Positions 47,975 to 61,436 are shown, numbered from the stretch's first letter. The stretch: 64,000 nucleotides of DNA from Amaranthus tricolor (GCF_026212465.1 NC_080059.1:12173829-12237828); one strand, 5' to 3'. Notes: generated by a model from the letters alone, not told the origin. Numbers and translations are program-made.

Positions 47975-48540
47975 TAACCCCCTCTCCTCCTTTTCCCCCA
48001 TTGGTGGTCCTTGCCCCAGCCTCCTCCCTTTCCGAGGTTTCTTACCCCAAGCCCTCTTCAACTGTGCTCACTGTTCTTGTCCTATGCCCTTTGTCCCTCT
48101 TCAGTCCCTTGCCATACCCCCTCCCCTTCTAGCCACACAATAACGATAATTATTTTCAAAACCCTCTTCAACTCGCACTACTTCATCAGGGAGTGATCAT
48201 TTTGAGGTTTTAATGACTGAAATTAGTGGCCACAATTGTGAAACCGCAATTGAAGTAAAGAAAGGAATTGAAGATGGTTATGGTGTTGGTGATGGTGATG
48301 GTGATGTTGACGAACTTGAGGACGTCAATGGTGATCTTGAGTGGCGATGAGTTTTTTTCGCAAACAGCCTAGTGGTGGTCTTTTGGGTGGTGGGAAGGAG
48401 AGAGGGGGTTGGGGAGCGGTGTGGTGCTAGATGCTAATAAGCGGTGTAAGATTGGGATGCAGTGGTGGGCATGGCAAGGGAGGAGACTAGGTGAGGACCT
48501 CATGGGGAGAAGGGTGGTGGCTGCCAATGGTTGCAGTTGG
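47975..48540. repeat. C-rich to G-rich strand-switch island near EXA1 copy 2
   Basis: The left half (47975-48180) is rich in CCT/CCC, and the right half (48350-48540) is rich in GGTGG/GGGAG, with a gatggtgatggtgatg run between (48286-48306). Same order as the other islands in this window. No gene is seen. Confidence 0.5.
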
Positions 48541-49089
48541 GGAGGGTATAGTAGCTTAGCTTTTTAATTTTAAAAAGATTAATTTATTCAAAAAGTAAAT
48601 TTTCCTTTATTTTCTACAAACTTCTCCATTTATTTCTTACTACTTTCAACAGAGCAAAAATTTTTGCAGCAAAATCTCCATGGAATATACAAACACAGTT
48701 CTAATATTGTACAAAATTTACAATTCTTCTAAAAAAGAAGGCAGAAAGAACGTAAAAGTCCAGTGGACATGAGCATCAGCCAATAGAATACAGTGGGTTA
48801 GAGTTGAGACCATGGGACTGGGACACAACATATCCAATGTAATTACAAGTTACTAGTACACAAAATTGCTTAAGCCAAAAATCAGGAAGTTTGTTTAGCT
48901 GGATCGGGTAAAAAGCTTGTTAGTTCTCTACGAAGCCACATAGATAAATTGCGCCGACAAAATACTAGTACACAAAATTGCTTGAGCCGAAAAAATGTCG
49001 CTCTATAATGGAGAGGAACAAAAAGCCATAAAGGAAAATCATTTACATAGTCCAGACAATGTAATGTATTTACAAAACTAGCACCTCTC
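48541..49089. other. 3' flank of EXA1 copy 2
   Basis: Bases from about 48840 align with the 3' flank of copy 1 and should be 3' UTR. A short direct repeat (actagtacacaaaattgctt at about 48853 and 48964) is present only here. No other gene. Confidence 0.5.
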
Positions 49090-52000
49090 CTAGTCTTCTA
49101 AAGTTTGGATCTCACCCATCATAATGCGGTTGCTCACAACATTGAACCCCAAAACAGAGGAGCTAACCTTCTTTCCTTTCTTCCCCTTCTTTTTCCCTCC
49201 TTTAGCAGACCCATCATTACCTACAACACCATCTCGGTCTAAACGTCCAGAGCCAGAATTGTCAGAATTCATGTCTCTGGCTACATTACTGTAGGCCTTC
49301 AGATCATTCCGACTTAGAAAGGCGAGCTCCAGCACATCTACTGACAGCAACTCCATGTAATTCAAAAACTTCTCAATGAATTCATGATTTGGATCAAAAG
49401 ATCCGAGATTTTCTATAAGAAGTGACTCGGCTTCAGATCTCGACTGCTTCAAGCAAAATTCCAGGAAACTTGTGTCTGAAAGAACAGTAATAAGAGCATT
49501 ACATCAGTATAAGAGTCAACCATATGCATACTGATACGTTGATATTCTAATGCATTTTGATTATTACAAGACCAATTCTTAAACATGCAATATTATGCTC
49601 GCAAAAGCCAAGGACATGCAGTAGACAACAAGTCATACCCTTGCTTCCAGTAAGCCGAACTGATTCATTCTCGCACCATTCTCTGAAATCCATTGCCTCT
49701 ATCAAAAGAAAGCCAGAAACAGTCAGGAAATTGCTTATAAGAAGGTGATCAAGCCTAAGCTCACCATTTAATTGCCAAAAACCCACCCAAATGCTTCGAA
49801 TTGCCATCTCGTTTGCTTTTTACAGACACTTGTCCAGAGGAAGGTGAACATGAAGTATAAAGCTCCAGAATCCTCCCACCAGCAGACTTCTGTCGTCTAA
49901 TACTAGCTCCAGGTGTTCCCTTTGCAGGAGTACTTTTGGTTGCCCAACTCCCTTGGTCATTGAGCTGAGGAAAAACATCCCTGCTCACAGAAAATAACAG
50001 GATGGAGTTTGTTATTATATCTAGTAAGCATCTTATCCACATCCCAAAGGATCTACATTCAAAAATATGAGAAAGTAAAAGAGGTGACATGCAAATAAGA
50101 GGTATGCAACTGTGGCAAAATTGAAGCTGCCTGAAAATGATCCAAATTAATCTGAAAATGACCCAAGCATCAAAATAAAACCTAGTCAACATGTTAGCTC
50201 TGTACGCACTAGAACCGAAAATGACTCTTATAAACACCCTGACCCAATGAGCCGAATCAATATTTCAACATGCAATCTCAGGGTGATTTAAATCAGAAAA
50301 CACTATATTGTAGACTTGAAGTTCTGAGTTCCGAGGGATTCAACTTACAATTAAAAAAAAACATCATTTTTAATTTTAGATTAAATCTAAAGTGTCTACA
50401 AAGAGGTTCAAATTTTAGTTTCAGATGCAGATAAAAGGGTAACCAAACAATGATAATATTAAGAGAAACCAAGCACAACTACAGAGCTTCAATTGAGACA
50501 TATCAGCATAAAAGACTGCTCTTACTCACCTATTTTGAACAGTGTAAATAAGTGTTCAACTGTTCATGTAATACATATTGGGACACATTCACGCACACAC
50601 AAAAAGAAAGTACTAGAGTATACTCTATACAGTTGTCTTAATTCTATCAGACTTCAATCAAAACTTCAAGATCAACCCTTACTCAAAAATTTAATGCACA
50701 CTTTTAACACTCTTAAGTCTTAACTCCAATCAAAAACAGAAAGGAACAATATATTCCAATAAGAACAAAGTAGCTCGATAATGCTGAAAATATACTTATT
50801 GGTCATCATCATGAACAGTCGAGTTGTTGACCACCAAGAAACAATAACTAGTCTAGGGATTCAAATTTCAAACTGGAGAACATTTGTGGTCATCTAGCAG
50901 CGCTGGCTACAGATGGCAAAATAGGCGGTTGAATGCGGTATGCCCTCCCCCATACCCACCACCTATGGCGGGTCAAATTTTCATACCCACGCCTACCCAC
51001 CTAGGTATGCATTCAAACCCATGCCCACCCACTATGGCCAAATGGGTACACCCATCATGGGGTATACCCACTTTATACACGCCTCACATTCACTCCAAAT
51101 CCGTGTTATATACTTCATAAATCCCTACAAATTTAATTGTTCATCTAATTTTGTTTAAACCATACAATGTAATAGAATAAAATTAATATTCTTAAATTTT
51201 TATCAACAGTTTTTAATAAATATACACAAAATTGATATAATTAGTACATTGTAGACCTAGGGTGGACGACTATAGGACGGAGCGGAATGACTTCATACAC
51301 CACCAAGGCACCAACCCACTATCCATCGTGGATACGACTTTTTATACCCATACCCATCCACTACCCACCAAAATCATACCCATACCCTTCCCAACAGGGG
51401 TGGATGCGTTGCGAAACCTTTAACTTGTAACTAAGATTTGCCCATAACAGCTAAAAAGTTCAGGAAGATAAAAATGTGGGAAAAGAAATGCAGATAATCC
51501 ATGCCTACAACTTCTATCTTCTCTTGATTGCTTTCAACCCTTAACTTGCAAACCTTTAACTATTAGAATAAAAAATATTTAATAATATTAAACCAAAATT
51601 TATCAGCTATAAAAAAAATTCGATTGTGAATTCACCAAAGCAATACTCTACAATGGTATAAGTGTTATAAAATCAAAAGACACAGAAGAACAGGAATCGA
51701 TAGCAAATGGAGAAGAAAGCGAAAAACATACTGTTTTGTTTCTTGCTTTAATTGATCAGGTGGACCCCAGAACAAATCATATTCTCCTTTATGCTTCGAT
51801 TGTGAAGAAAGTTGAGGATGGATCTGAACAGGAGATGCAGCTTTTGATGGTGATGATGCCGAAACTGACAAAGAACCCGGATGCACCTGAGTAGATTGAG
51901 GCTTTTGAGGAGTTGATATCTGTGACTGCGGAACTGGTATCACCTTCTCCTGTTCTTTCAAGATGTCCCTCAAAGAGGTGGGTTTGGGAAACTTCCCGGC

Positions 52001-55000
52001 ATCTGTAGACCATGCAGGACCAGGAGAAGGACTAGTTGATTCACCCTTCCAAGGTACAAAGTCTCCAAGAGATGGACCAGATGGTGGTGCTCGAAAAACT
52101 TCCTTATAAGCTTGCACAAGTTTAGAAAATTTTCCTTTCTCACCAGGACTTGATGCCACTATCCCATCAGCAGAAGAAACAACTGCTGAAACTTTGGCCC
52201 CAGCAATTTTCGCCTCAGCAGCTTTCGCCTTTGCAGCTTTCTTACGACTCTTCCTGGTATCTTTAGCCTCGATGAAACTCCCATCATCAACCACCCCCTG
52301 ACTAGGCAATGTAGGTAGTGGTGGGAGACTTAAAGTATTGTCGGAGACCTCGACACTTCTGTCACTAGACTTGGCTAAAACTTCGGCCGCCAAAAGATCA
52401 TGTAGTCCACTCTTGCTTTTTGATAACTCTGTTTTCCCCAAATTATGATCGCTAATAGTACTAAAATGACGAGCATCTCCAGATACTTTAAGTTCAGCAT
52501 TGGGAACAATTCCGGCCCAAGGAGATGAGAAACTCAAAGGACTAACAGAAGTAGAAACAGAACAAGCAGGGATTTCCAGAGCCTTCGTTTGCTCTTCCTG
52601 TTGAATTTCTATTAGTGACTTGGGCTTCACACAAATGGCGGGTTTCCAAGCTCTCTGTGAAGAACAATTTACTTGATCACTTGGTTGTGCAATGACATCA
52701 CTCTGCTTCCGCTCACCTTTGGCCTCCACAGATTCAGAAGCACCAACATACAGATTTGTTGATGTAGAGCGATTGCTGTCTCGAGAATAGTTGTTTTCTC
52801 TAACTATCTCCACAGACCTCCCATCCAAGGTTCCTTCAGAAGTTACAGACATTTCTAAAGCACCTATTTCAGCTTCAGAGTACTTCAATTTATGAGTGGA
52901 AGCTTTGGACGCGCCTTTTGCCTGGTCTGGAGATGGTTGTGCCTTGGAAGACTTTTGCTTTCTTGACTTCTTATCATTATTTTTCTTAACTTCACGTACT
53001 TCAACATTCTTTACTTCTTTAGTTACTGGTACCTCTTCATGGCACTCCTTAACAGATGTTTCCTTAAGAGTAACTGCAGGTGAAGGCTCAGCATCATTCG
53101 TTCTCTCAGAACTCAAGATCTCATTCTCCTGAGAGCCCATGGATGATTTACACACAGATGAGTCAGACAAGTCAAAAGATGCGGGGTCAGAAACCCTAAC
53201 ATTGATGCCTGAGTCCACAACTGATGTAGGAAGTACTGTCTGTAAGTTGTTCTCTACCACCTGGCCTATTGAAGATTGTGTCAAAACGTCAGAAGCAGAA
53301 TTCTCCAATGCAGAAGCACTCTGAGATTTCTCCATTGCTTCAGAGGTAGCTAAACTGTCCATCATTTTTGATAAAGATGATAAATCATTATTCTTGATGT
53401 TGTCAAAATGTGTCGACATAGAGGACCGATTATGCTGAAGATTTCCTAACAGGTGATGAGGTAGATGCAAAGTTGAGGCCTCAGTAGGAACTGTATGATG
53501 CAAATCCTGGGAAATTTGTGGGGCCATGGTGGCCGTTTTAGCGTCTAGCATACCCGGAACAAATGGTTGAGAGTTAAATTGAAACAAAGGAGGGTGCTGA
53601 GGAACTGAATGGTCAACAGATGGCACTGAGGACTGTAATTGTCCAAATGCTGGATCTCCAAAACTTTGAATAATCTGCTGATCTGATAGAACCTGAGAAA
53701 GCAATTGCTGTTGCAGGCGCATCAACTGTTGTTGCTCCTCCTGTTTTTGTTGCTGCTTAAGCAATAGGATCTTGTCCAATAATGACAACTGTTGGCTTGG
53801 AGCTGGCTGTTGAGAATGTAAGTGCAGCATATACTGCTGTTGTAACAGATTCAATACTTGAGGGTCTTGCGTAAGACCAGATGCAAGTAGCTTGTCAGGA
53901 GGAACAACGGTTGAACTATCCAAAGTTTGCGAATGTAAATTAGTTATTGACGGTTGATTTTGTTGCTGTAGCTTAGGCTGCGGTATTCCATATGCCGCTC
54001 GAGGAAAATTTTGCAAGTGATGCAAGTCAGTTTTATCTTTAAATGGATCAATATTGCCTTGTCCAGAGAAATTTGGCCGACCACCAAGGCTATCGTTCAT
54101 TCCACTAGAAGACTTGTCAGATAATCCTTGAAGAATGGACATCATCTCAACATTCTGAGAAAGAACTTGCCGAGGTATATCACCAATAGTAGAAGGAAGA
54201 TTTGCATGTGGCAAAGGGGAGCTCCTAACAAAGTCAGAGGCTGGAACAAAAGGGGCCCCGTCTCTTGTTGGCCAATACGGATAAGGATGAGTCAAGGATT
54301 TTTGACGTTCAAGGCTTACTCTTTGGGTCAACATGTTCAGAGCATTTCCACTTTCGGTTTCCAAGGGAGGGATATTACTCAAAGTTTGTCCAACAAAACC
54401 CTGCAAACCTACATAAACAACCAAAAACAGAAAACAGATTATAAGAACCACATTGAAGGATCAGTAATACACAAATACATTTGCAAACAATGTTAATGTT
54501 ATTCTAGAAACATAGCACTGATAACAACCTTCTGTGGAGGTTAATTTCTCTAGAGAACGGCTGACATCTCCAGTCATCAATGACTCTATAAATCTGTTCT
54601 CCGCTTCAGTTGATAACCCCTGAGTATGTCTGTGCTCATTCGCAAGCAAATCCACACTACTGGAATCAGAAAAAATCTTCCCAAGCCCACTTATGTTTGT
54701 CCTACTAGACAGCTCAGTTACTTCATTCTGCTTTGTAGTGTTAAATCCAGGTGGTGGCCTTGCTTTAGCTCGTAAGTGGGGCATCACATCACCGAGTAAG
54801 GAAAATGCCGAGTCTTTTGGAGCATTCACCGGCTGAACTTGCAAATCTATGCCAAAATATCCAGCTTCAAACCACCCAATCATATCAGTGCCGGAGAAAG
54901 GACCCTGAATTTGACCTTGTGGATCTTTGTAATAAAGCAATAAGTCCTCTGGTGAAGAGTGCACAAGCTTCCTTGATTCTTGCTCCCCATCAACAGCAGG

Positions 55001-58000
55001 ATGTTTCCTGGCAGCAGTATCTTCACCAATTTTCCATTTGAGTTCATTGCAATTGATGTCAGAGCTTCTGGAGTGAATATCACTTGGAGCGTCAAACCAA
55101 TCACGTGGCTGCGTGCTTATACGCTGTTCAACGGAAGGTGACCGCCATGGAATTCCAGACTGAGTACAAACACGGCCCATAACAGCAGAATCTTTACAAT
55201 CTGTGACTTCATCACCCTTCATTGAAACAGTATCATTGTCTCTGGTACCTATTTCAAACAACATACAATTAGGTGAAGAACAACAATCAAGCAAGCAACA
55301 AGAGAAACTTGTGCAGCTCCAGCAAGCTAGAACACACATAATTAATAAGATTCAGTACACCAAAAACATAATTTATTACCGAATGATTCTTTGACTATTG
55401 AGCTCTAACTGAACTAGCAGAAAATAAAAACGCGTCAATAAATGCTCGTAAACAAGCAATATTAGATAAACAATGTGCTCTAAAAACATATACACCTGCA
55501 ATGAATCAAAATAAGCATGCATTCCCAAATCAAACCTTGGATTTTTATATGTTGATATAACCATATTTAACCAGCCCCAGAAAGTAAGATCTCCCACTTA
55601 ATCAAGAAAATCCTAACCCATGACCACTTAGTTAACAATAAAATGACCATCATCCTATGATATGCATTTACGAATATGGTTATCACACCTAATCCATATT
55701 CCAAATACAAATTGGAAAGAAAAATCACAAGTCAACTTCTAAAAAAAGATAGGATTATATTGTCCCTTTAAGTTTGAAGTAGAAAGATAAAGTTATGTTA
55801 TTAAATGTCAGTAGGAGAACAAGTATGTAACAAACAACTCTAATGACTACATTCTAATTATGTCAAACCAGGAATATCAAGCACACTTATTAAACCTATC
55901 AAATCAAAACTAACTTGAAATATTCAATCAATATTAAAGGTCAACAAAACAATCAGTTTATTGTACATAAAGCTTAGTCGAGCTACCTTTGCCACCATGT
56001 CGAAAACAGAAAAATCTACAAACAAAGCTTAAACAGAACTGAAAAATACTATATCATTACCTGCAACTCTAAACTTATTATCCGAGTGCATCTGGTGACT
56101 TTCATTGGCATCAATTGAAATATTGTAGCCATATGCAGGCATTTGCTTATCATAAGACGAGGACTCTGAAGTTTTTGTGCAAGTACCCTTAGCATGGTCA
56201 AGTTTATCATTTCCATCGTCAAGAGAAATAGATACAGCATCTCTACTCCCTGTGTCGTTGTTGTTGCATTAAAACAATGAGTACCCCAAAAACCACACAG
56301 TGAAAGAGAAAGAACACATTCTTAAAAAACAATGAAACGATAAAGACAATTAATACCATGTTTCATTCGTCTGGATTGCACAAAATCATTTGAGCTTCGT
56401 CCAGCAGATCCATCCTTAGAGATCTGGGGTGCACCACTGCTTACTATATCTCCCTTGTCAATTCCATTCAAAATAGCCTGAATCATCCGAGCATGAGAAT
56501 TACAAAACATGAGCATGAGAACAAGGCATAAATTTTACAGAAAGAACAAGACAACTACACCCTACTAACTGTACCTAACAATTGGAAAACATTCGCCAAA
56601 AGCTCACTACTCTAAAAGAAAGGTACAAAAATAGCATATATCAACCACTTCAACCCCAACCGAAGTATCCATTTAAGAAAAATTTCACAACGTTAAGCTT
56701 TTTTAAAAACATAAGCACTCACTAATTCTTCAGGTGAAGGTGCAAAAAGTGACAGAGGTTCCAAAGGTTCTTCCTGAGTGAGAGAGGAGACTTGCAACAA
56801 TCCATCCAGTATGTTCTTTGAAGATCTTAAATCAGTCAGCTGGTAAATATCAAGCAACTTTGTCCTATTATATCTGAAAGGACAAGGTTCTCCATGACCA
56901 TTGTCACCTTGGTCAGAATTAAAACCTGATCGAGAATGAACAGAGTAGTTATTACTACTCCCTGAACCAAAATTGACCCTTCCACGACCTCTTCCATGGC
57001 CAAATGCAGGGCCTTCTTTGCTTATTAATTGAGTTTGTTGACTTGGAGGCTCTGCTTTTGCACGACTTTGCAAAAAGTTAGGTCTCCATGGTCTATGTTG
57101 ATCATCCCTCTCATCCTTCCCATGACTAGCTACCTTCTCGTCCTTCCCATAATTAGATACATGTGGCAGCCCTATTTCATGAGGCACATCACCATGAATC
57201 CCAACATCATTCCACTTATCCACCTCTTTATCATTTGGACCCCAGCGTGAGTTCCACTTACTCTCACGACGCTGAACATTACTATTCTCTCTGCTTGGAT
57301 CAACCCATCTGATGGATGAAGCTCGACGTGCTTCTCCAAAATGCATAGCGGACGAGTTATCAACCCACCGGTCAATTTTCCGCCCATCATCCATTTCTTT
57401 TTCTCCGTTCCTCCAACGATCTCTGCGAGCTGAAGGATTGGTGTCCCTTTCTTCATCACGCCAACGATCGTGGCGCCCAGATTCTGCATCAAGAAAAGTT
57501 GGTCTGAAAACATCTTTTTTCTTCTGGTTCTCATGTATCTCCTCACCAGGTCCTGGAGAATTGATGAAATTTGAGCGACCACTGCACACCATGAAAGGAC
57601 TAGGACGATTTTTCTGCATAAATACAAAAATCAGCATGCTGCTTTAAAGGCCAGGTTTTTACCTGAAGCCAAAACACGTCAACTTCACAAAATCCAACCA
57701 CTAAAGTTGAGATAAACTATACAAACCCCTGGTGACATCACACTCTTATTCTCTCCTGGCTTAGGTTGAAGCCATTGAGGTGAAAGTGGGATACAATTGT
57801 CCAGTCCAGGGATATCTGCAAGAAAAAAAGAAGTTGATAAGTCCATGTTATATTTTAAGGGCTATCAATTTCCACTAAGGCATAAACTTTACAGAAAGAA
57901 CAAGGCAGCTACACCCTACTAACTGTACCTAACAATTGGAAAACATTCGCCAAAAGCTCACTATTCTAAGAGAAAGGTACACAAATAGCCTTCAACCCCA

Positions 58001-59656
58001 ACGAAGTATCCATGTAAGGGAAATTTCACGATGTAAAACTTTTTTTAAAAAATCGCTCTCACAAAATCTGGAATTCTCTCACCATCAGATGTATAAAGAA
58101 AAAAAAACCTTAAGACAGATGTGGATGAGAAAACAAGGTCAGTAGTTTCAACTTTCAACTTAGATGAAAAAAATACTGGAAAAAATTAACAGGAAATATT
58201 GTTCATATGACCTATTCATTAGAAATTCAAAAAATTAGTTTAAGAAATCATGTAATGCATTCTATGTAGTAGGACACTGCAAAAGACTGCATTTCAGCAC
58301 TGTGCAGCCATCTTTAAAGTATTTGCTTACCGTGGAAAGCAAGTTTTGGACTGACCATTTAAAAGTTCACTGAAACAGCGTGTTAATTAAATGCGAACAC
58401 AGATCTAAATGTATCAAATTATTCAAACATTAGAGTTTTATAAGTTGGGTGTTTAAAGAGAATTGCTACTTGGAACTATTCATCACTCTACATTAAAATG
58501 TTTTCGGTAACTATACTTGGGTATTCCACTTATACCATTAATAAAACCAACTTCTAGAAACATTTATCAATCACTATCCACATAAGCAGAGGACACAAAA
58601 CTAAGGGAGAATCATTGTCTCCCTACGATGTGCAGCTCAAATCAACCCCTACCCTCAAAATAACCTCCGAATTACTTTATCAATTAAAAACCTTTATTTA
58701 GTTAACCACAATGATTGCCATATTGAACCTTATAATGTAGCATCGATAAATTCCCTAGCACGGTAGAAAGGGAGAAAAGCGACAGCACAATATCACAGGC
58801 AACCCCATCGTCGGAAAGAAAAATATCAGCAAAGTAGCCAGCTTGGTTGCAACAAGGATTGAACCCAGGACAATGCCCTCATATATTACACGGGCTGCCA
58901 TTAAGCTATGACTGTATTGTGATATATACACGGACTGCCATAGAGCTATGACTGTTTTGTAATATTTATTTCTTTGTTAATTAAATACATCCATTAACTA
59001 TAACTAGTATTTAGCATTAATTATAAAGGTTCGAGTTTGATCAACAAACATTACAACCATACAATTTATGCAATTTTCTTTCAACTTATGCTTTAATATT
59101 GTAAATATAGAGTTCATAAAAATTATTTGCGTCATACCTTAAAACACATAAAAATTGCCAATAAAAAATATATCGAAATGCATATTAATGTAAATTAAGC
59201 AACTCCATCTCTTGAATCACGGGTTCGCCCCTGAATGTCAACACAACACCCAATACTCTGATAATTGTAAAGGATTTCACTGAAACGTTGAAGGATAAAT
59301 TTTAAAATTTGGTCGAAAATCCCAATAAAACATAAAAAGCAATAAGAATAAAACTAAGACAGATATCTGAAATTTCTACGGGAAAAGAGTATGAAAAAAT
59401 GGCATTGCACACCAAGGAATTTTAAAAAGTTGCAAACCAATTTTTATTAAATGAAAAAGTAAGAGCAATAAGTAAAAAAAAAAAAAAAAAAGACCCAAAA
59501 TCAGAGAACTACTTATTAGGGTTTTAAAGAAAATTAAAGTCCAGTGAAGTGAAAGAGTAGAGAAATAGTAAAACAAAGAGATAGAGAAAAACCTTTGTCG
59601 ATCTGAGAGTTGGGAGGGGTGACAGTGATGGGATCGCGTGCATTGGAGGCAGCCAT
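49090..59656 (-). CDS. EXA1: EXA1-type GYF-domain protein, copy 2, 10 exons, 1796 aa
   Basis: Exons in transcript order: 59593-59656, 57727-57815, 56723-57613, 56357-56477, 56061-56249, 54529-55248, 51732-54408, 49787-49980, 49639-49698, 49090-49475. Exon number and every phase equal copy 1; the CDS is 5391 nt with no stop, so the gene appears functional. The protein starts [20 protein letters not shown]. The eIF4E-binding-type motif YNRTKLL is at residue 299 and the GYF motif at 581-583, both unchanged. Relative to copy 1 it has a longer spacer before the eIF4E motif, a shorter Gln-rich stretch (one block of the repeated QQQL units is missing) and many scattered substitutions. Introns differ by several insertions, including a copy of intron 1 sequence in intron 3. 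Expected role is as for copy 1: eIF4E-linked translational control, immune-receptor dosage and potexvirus susceptibility. Whether the copies share or split these roles cannot be read from sequence. Confidence 0.92.
50905..51418. mobile_element. Insertion in EXA1 copy 2 intron 7, absent from copy 1
   Basis: Flanks align with copy 1 (gtcatctag-agcg-tg at about 30256 and aacagctaa-aagttcaggaag at about 30322), but about 500 bp here have no counterpart. The insert is made of tacccaccac/gggtatgggt-type repeats at both ends in inverted arrangement (tacccaccacctatggcggg near 50955; acccatacccatccactacc near 51341), around an AT-rich core. The ends resemble hAT-type non-autonomous elements, but I could not fix terminal repeats or a target duplication. 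Confidence 0.5.
56522..56705 (-). repeat. Copy of intron 1 sequence inside intron 3 of EXA1 copy 2
   Basis: The block with ctaacaattggaaaacattc and gccaaaagctcacta at 56571-56610 matches 57930-57965 in intron 1 of the same gene in the same orientation. The similarity covers about 165 bp on each side. The orthologous intron 3 of copy 1 is only 81 bp and lacks it. Confidence 0.85.
57885..58045 (-). repeat. Intron 1 source of the sequence duplicated into intron 3 (EXA1 copy 2)
   Basis: This intron 1 block has a diverged counterpart in copy 1 intron 1 (about 36752-36925), so intron 1 is the ancestral position and the intron 3 block is the derived copy. Confidence 0.8.
58798..59235. repeat. Non-paralogous segment in EXA1 copy 2 intron 1
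   Basis: Between sequence shared with copy 1 (gacagcacaat-tca, about 58780; gtcaacacaacacccaatac at about 59237) lies about 440 bp without a counterpart. Copy 1 instead has about 830 bp here, including the poly-G and the 218-bp duplication. The segment has a short tandem (cacgg-ctgcca-agctatgactgt at about 58897 and 58931) and looks like repeat DNA. The family is not recognised. Confidence 0.5.
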
Positions 59657-61232
59657 TGACGATCGAGGGAAGGAAGAAATTGAATGTCGAAAGCCCTAAC
59701 CAAAAAAAAACCCTTGAAGACTCGCAAGTTACAATGAGAATGCCGAAGGCAATATTCTGATATATCCAGAAATGCTATAAAATCTCTAAATTAATTTTCT
59801 AATTAAATTGAGGAAAATGATATATACGGTTCTAAAGGCTCTATATAAGAAATAATTTTATAATTTTTTTTATATAATTTATTACTGTTTTTGCTTTGGA
59901 AATATAAAAATTAATTATATTTTAGTATTTTATCATAAATTCTTTCTTTAAAATTTAAAATAACTATAAAAAATATTAATTATTCCTAATTTTCTATACT
60001 AAATTCTTTTTAAAACCTAAAATTATTGATAATAAATATAATTTACTAATTTTTATATATAATCCTAAGGGCTATAAATATCATTACTTTTAAATTAAAA
60101 AAGAAAAATAAATTTGTGAAGTATATATTCTATAGGAAAATTCCATGCAGTAGCAATATGTTTTGAGGACATGCAAATGGTAGCTCTTTTTAAATTTTTT
60201 TTCATAGTGTAGCATTAAATATTTATACTTAAATTTTTCATAGCCATAAACAAAAAAACGTTTGTTTGATTGTTAAGTCACTTTTTCAAAGACTTTCTCT
60301 ACGAAGCCTTTCGAATTGGAAGGAAAATCGGGTTGCATTTTTCCATATCATCTCAAAGAACCCACTTATAATTAAGTTTTTATAGACTAGTTGAATAGAA
60401 TAGAAGGGAGCGTTCCAATTCATGATTTTATCTTTTACTCTAAGGCTTTCTTAAGAACCCAGCAGGTGTAGGGGTAAGAAAATGGCACCATTTGTCACTT
60501 TTGATATACACAACATGAACCCACTAGACTCAAGGACTCTTATACAGAGCCAATTTGCCTGTCTAAGTTCTATGTTATAACCCTCTAGTTGTTAAATGTA
60601 GAAGTGCCAAAACGGAACATATTGGTAAACTTTCCCCCAAATTATTTATGCTTGAATGTTGTGGTGCTTTCTTTTATTGCCCTTTTAGGGTGCTATTTGG
60701 TAGTTTCTTGATCCATTAAACTTAGTGATAATAAAATGGTAAAATTTTATGTGCTACAATGAAGGAATTGGTATTCGTGAGCAAATAATTAGTCACGCCC
60801 ACTCCTCTATCATATACTCGGTTAACCTCAAGAGCAAATAAAATGAGTTTGCTGACAAAAGGACTATTTGCTGGAACAAAGTGTTTACTGGAAAAAAGAG
60901 ATTAACTAGAAAATTTTAAGCAATTGATTGTTTGCTAGAAAATTCGTCTAACAGTTAGTTTCTTAACATGGACCACTTATTTATGTAGCGGAGTAATTTT
61001 TAAATCGTTAATTAATTCTATTGCATCGCAACTTGGTGAAGAGGTTTGCTTGCAAAATCATAAAAAAATAATAATGTTTCAAAGACCATCCTACATACAT
61101 AGAATGTACAGAACTATTTTTCCCACCAACTTACATAATGATAATATACACCATACACAGCAGCAGTATACTCTCCCTCAAGAATGACCTACTCTCTTCT
61201 AGAATTCAAGTTGGTTATCCACGTCATCAGTT
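59657..61232. other. Upstream of EXA1 copy 2 and intergenic DNA
   Basis: The first about 100 bp align with the 5' region of EXA1 copy 1 and hold the 5' UTR. Beyond about 59755 there is no shared sequence, no gene and no recognised element. Confidence 0.5.
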
Positions 61233-61436
61233 TGTTAGAGAACTTTGTTTGTCATTATTCTCCTTTTTAGTTAGTTTGTTATTTTACCCAGATATAGCCT
61301 TCTGTTAGTATATAGCTTTCTTACTCATTACTCTTCTGTATATATATATATATATACACTACTATTCCATTCACCAAAATAAGAAGAAAAAGATTAATTT
61401 TCCTAAGTCCAAAATCATTGCTCCATTATTCTGTCA
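61233..61436 (+). mobile_element. 5' LTR of the Ty1/copia element, about 204 bp
   Basis: Begins TGTTAG and ends TGTCA directly before a primer-binding site. It contains a TATA run (61339-61356) suited to a promoter and a ctctctc-poor, T-rich first half. Short LTRs of this size are usual for copia elements. The left limit is chosen from the TGTTAG start and could shift. The 3' LTR lies beyond the window. Confidence 0.65.
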
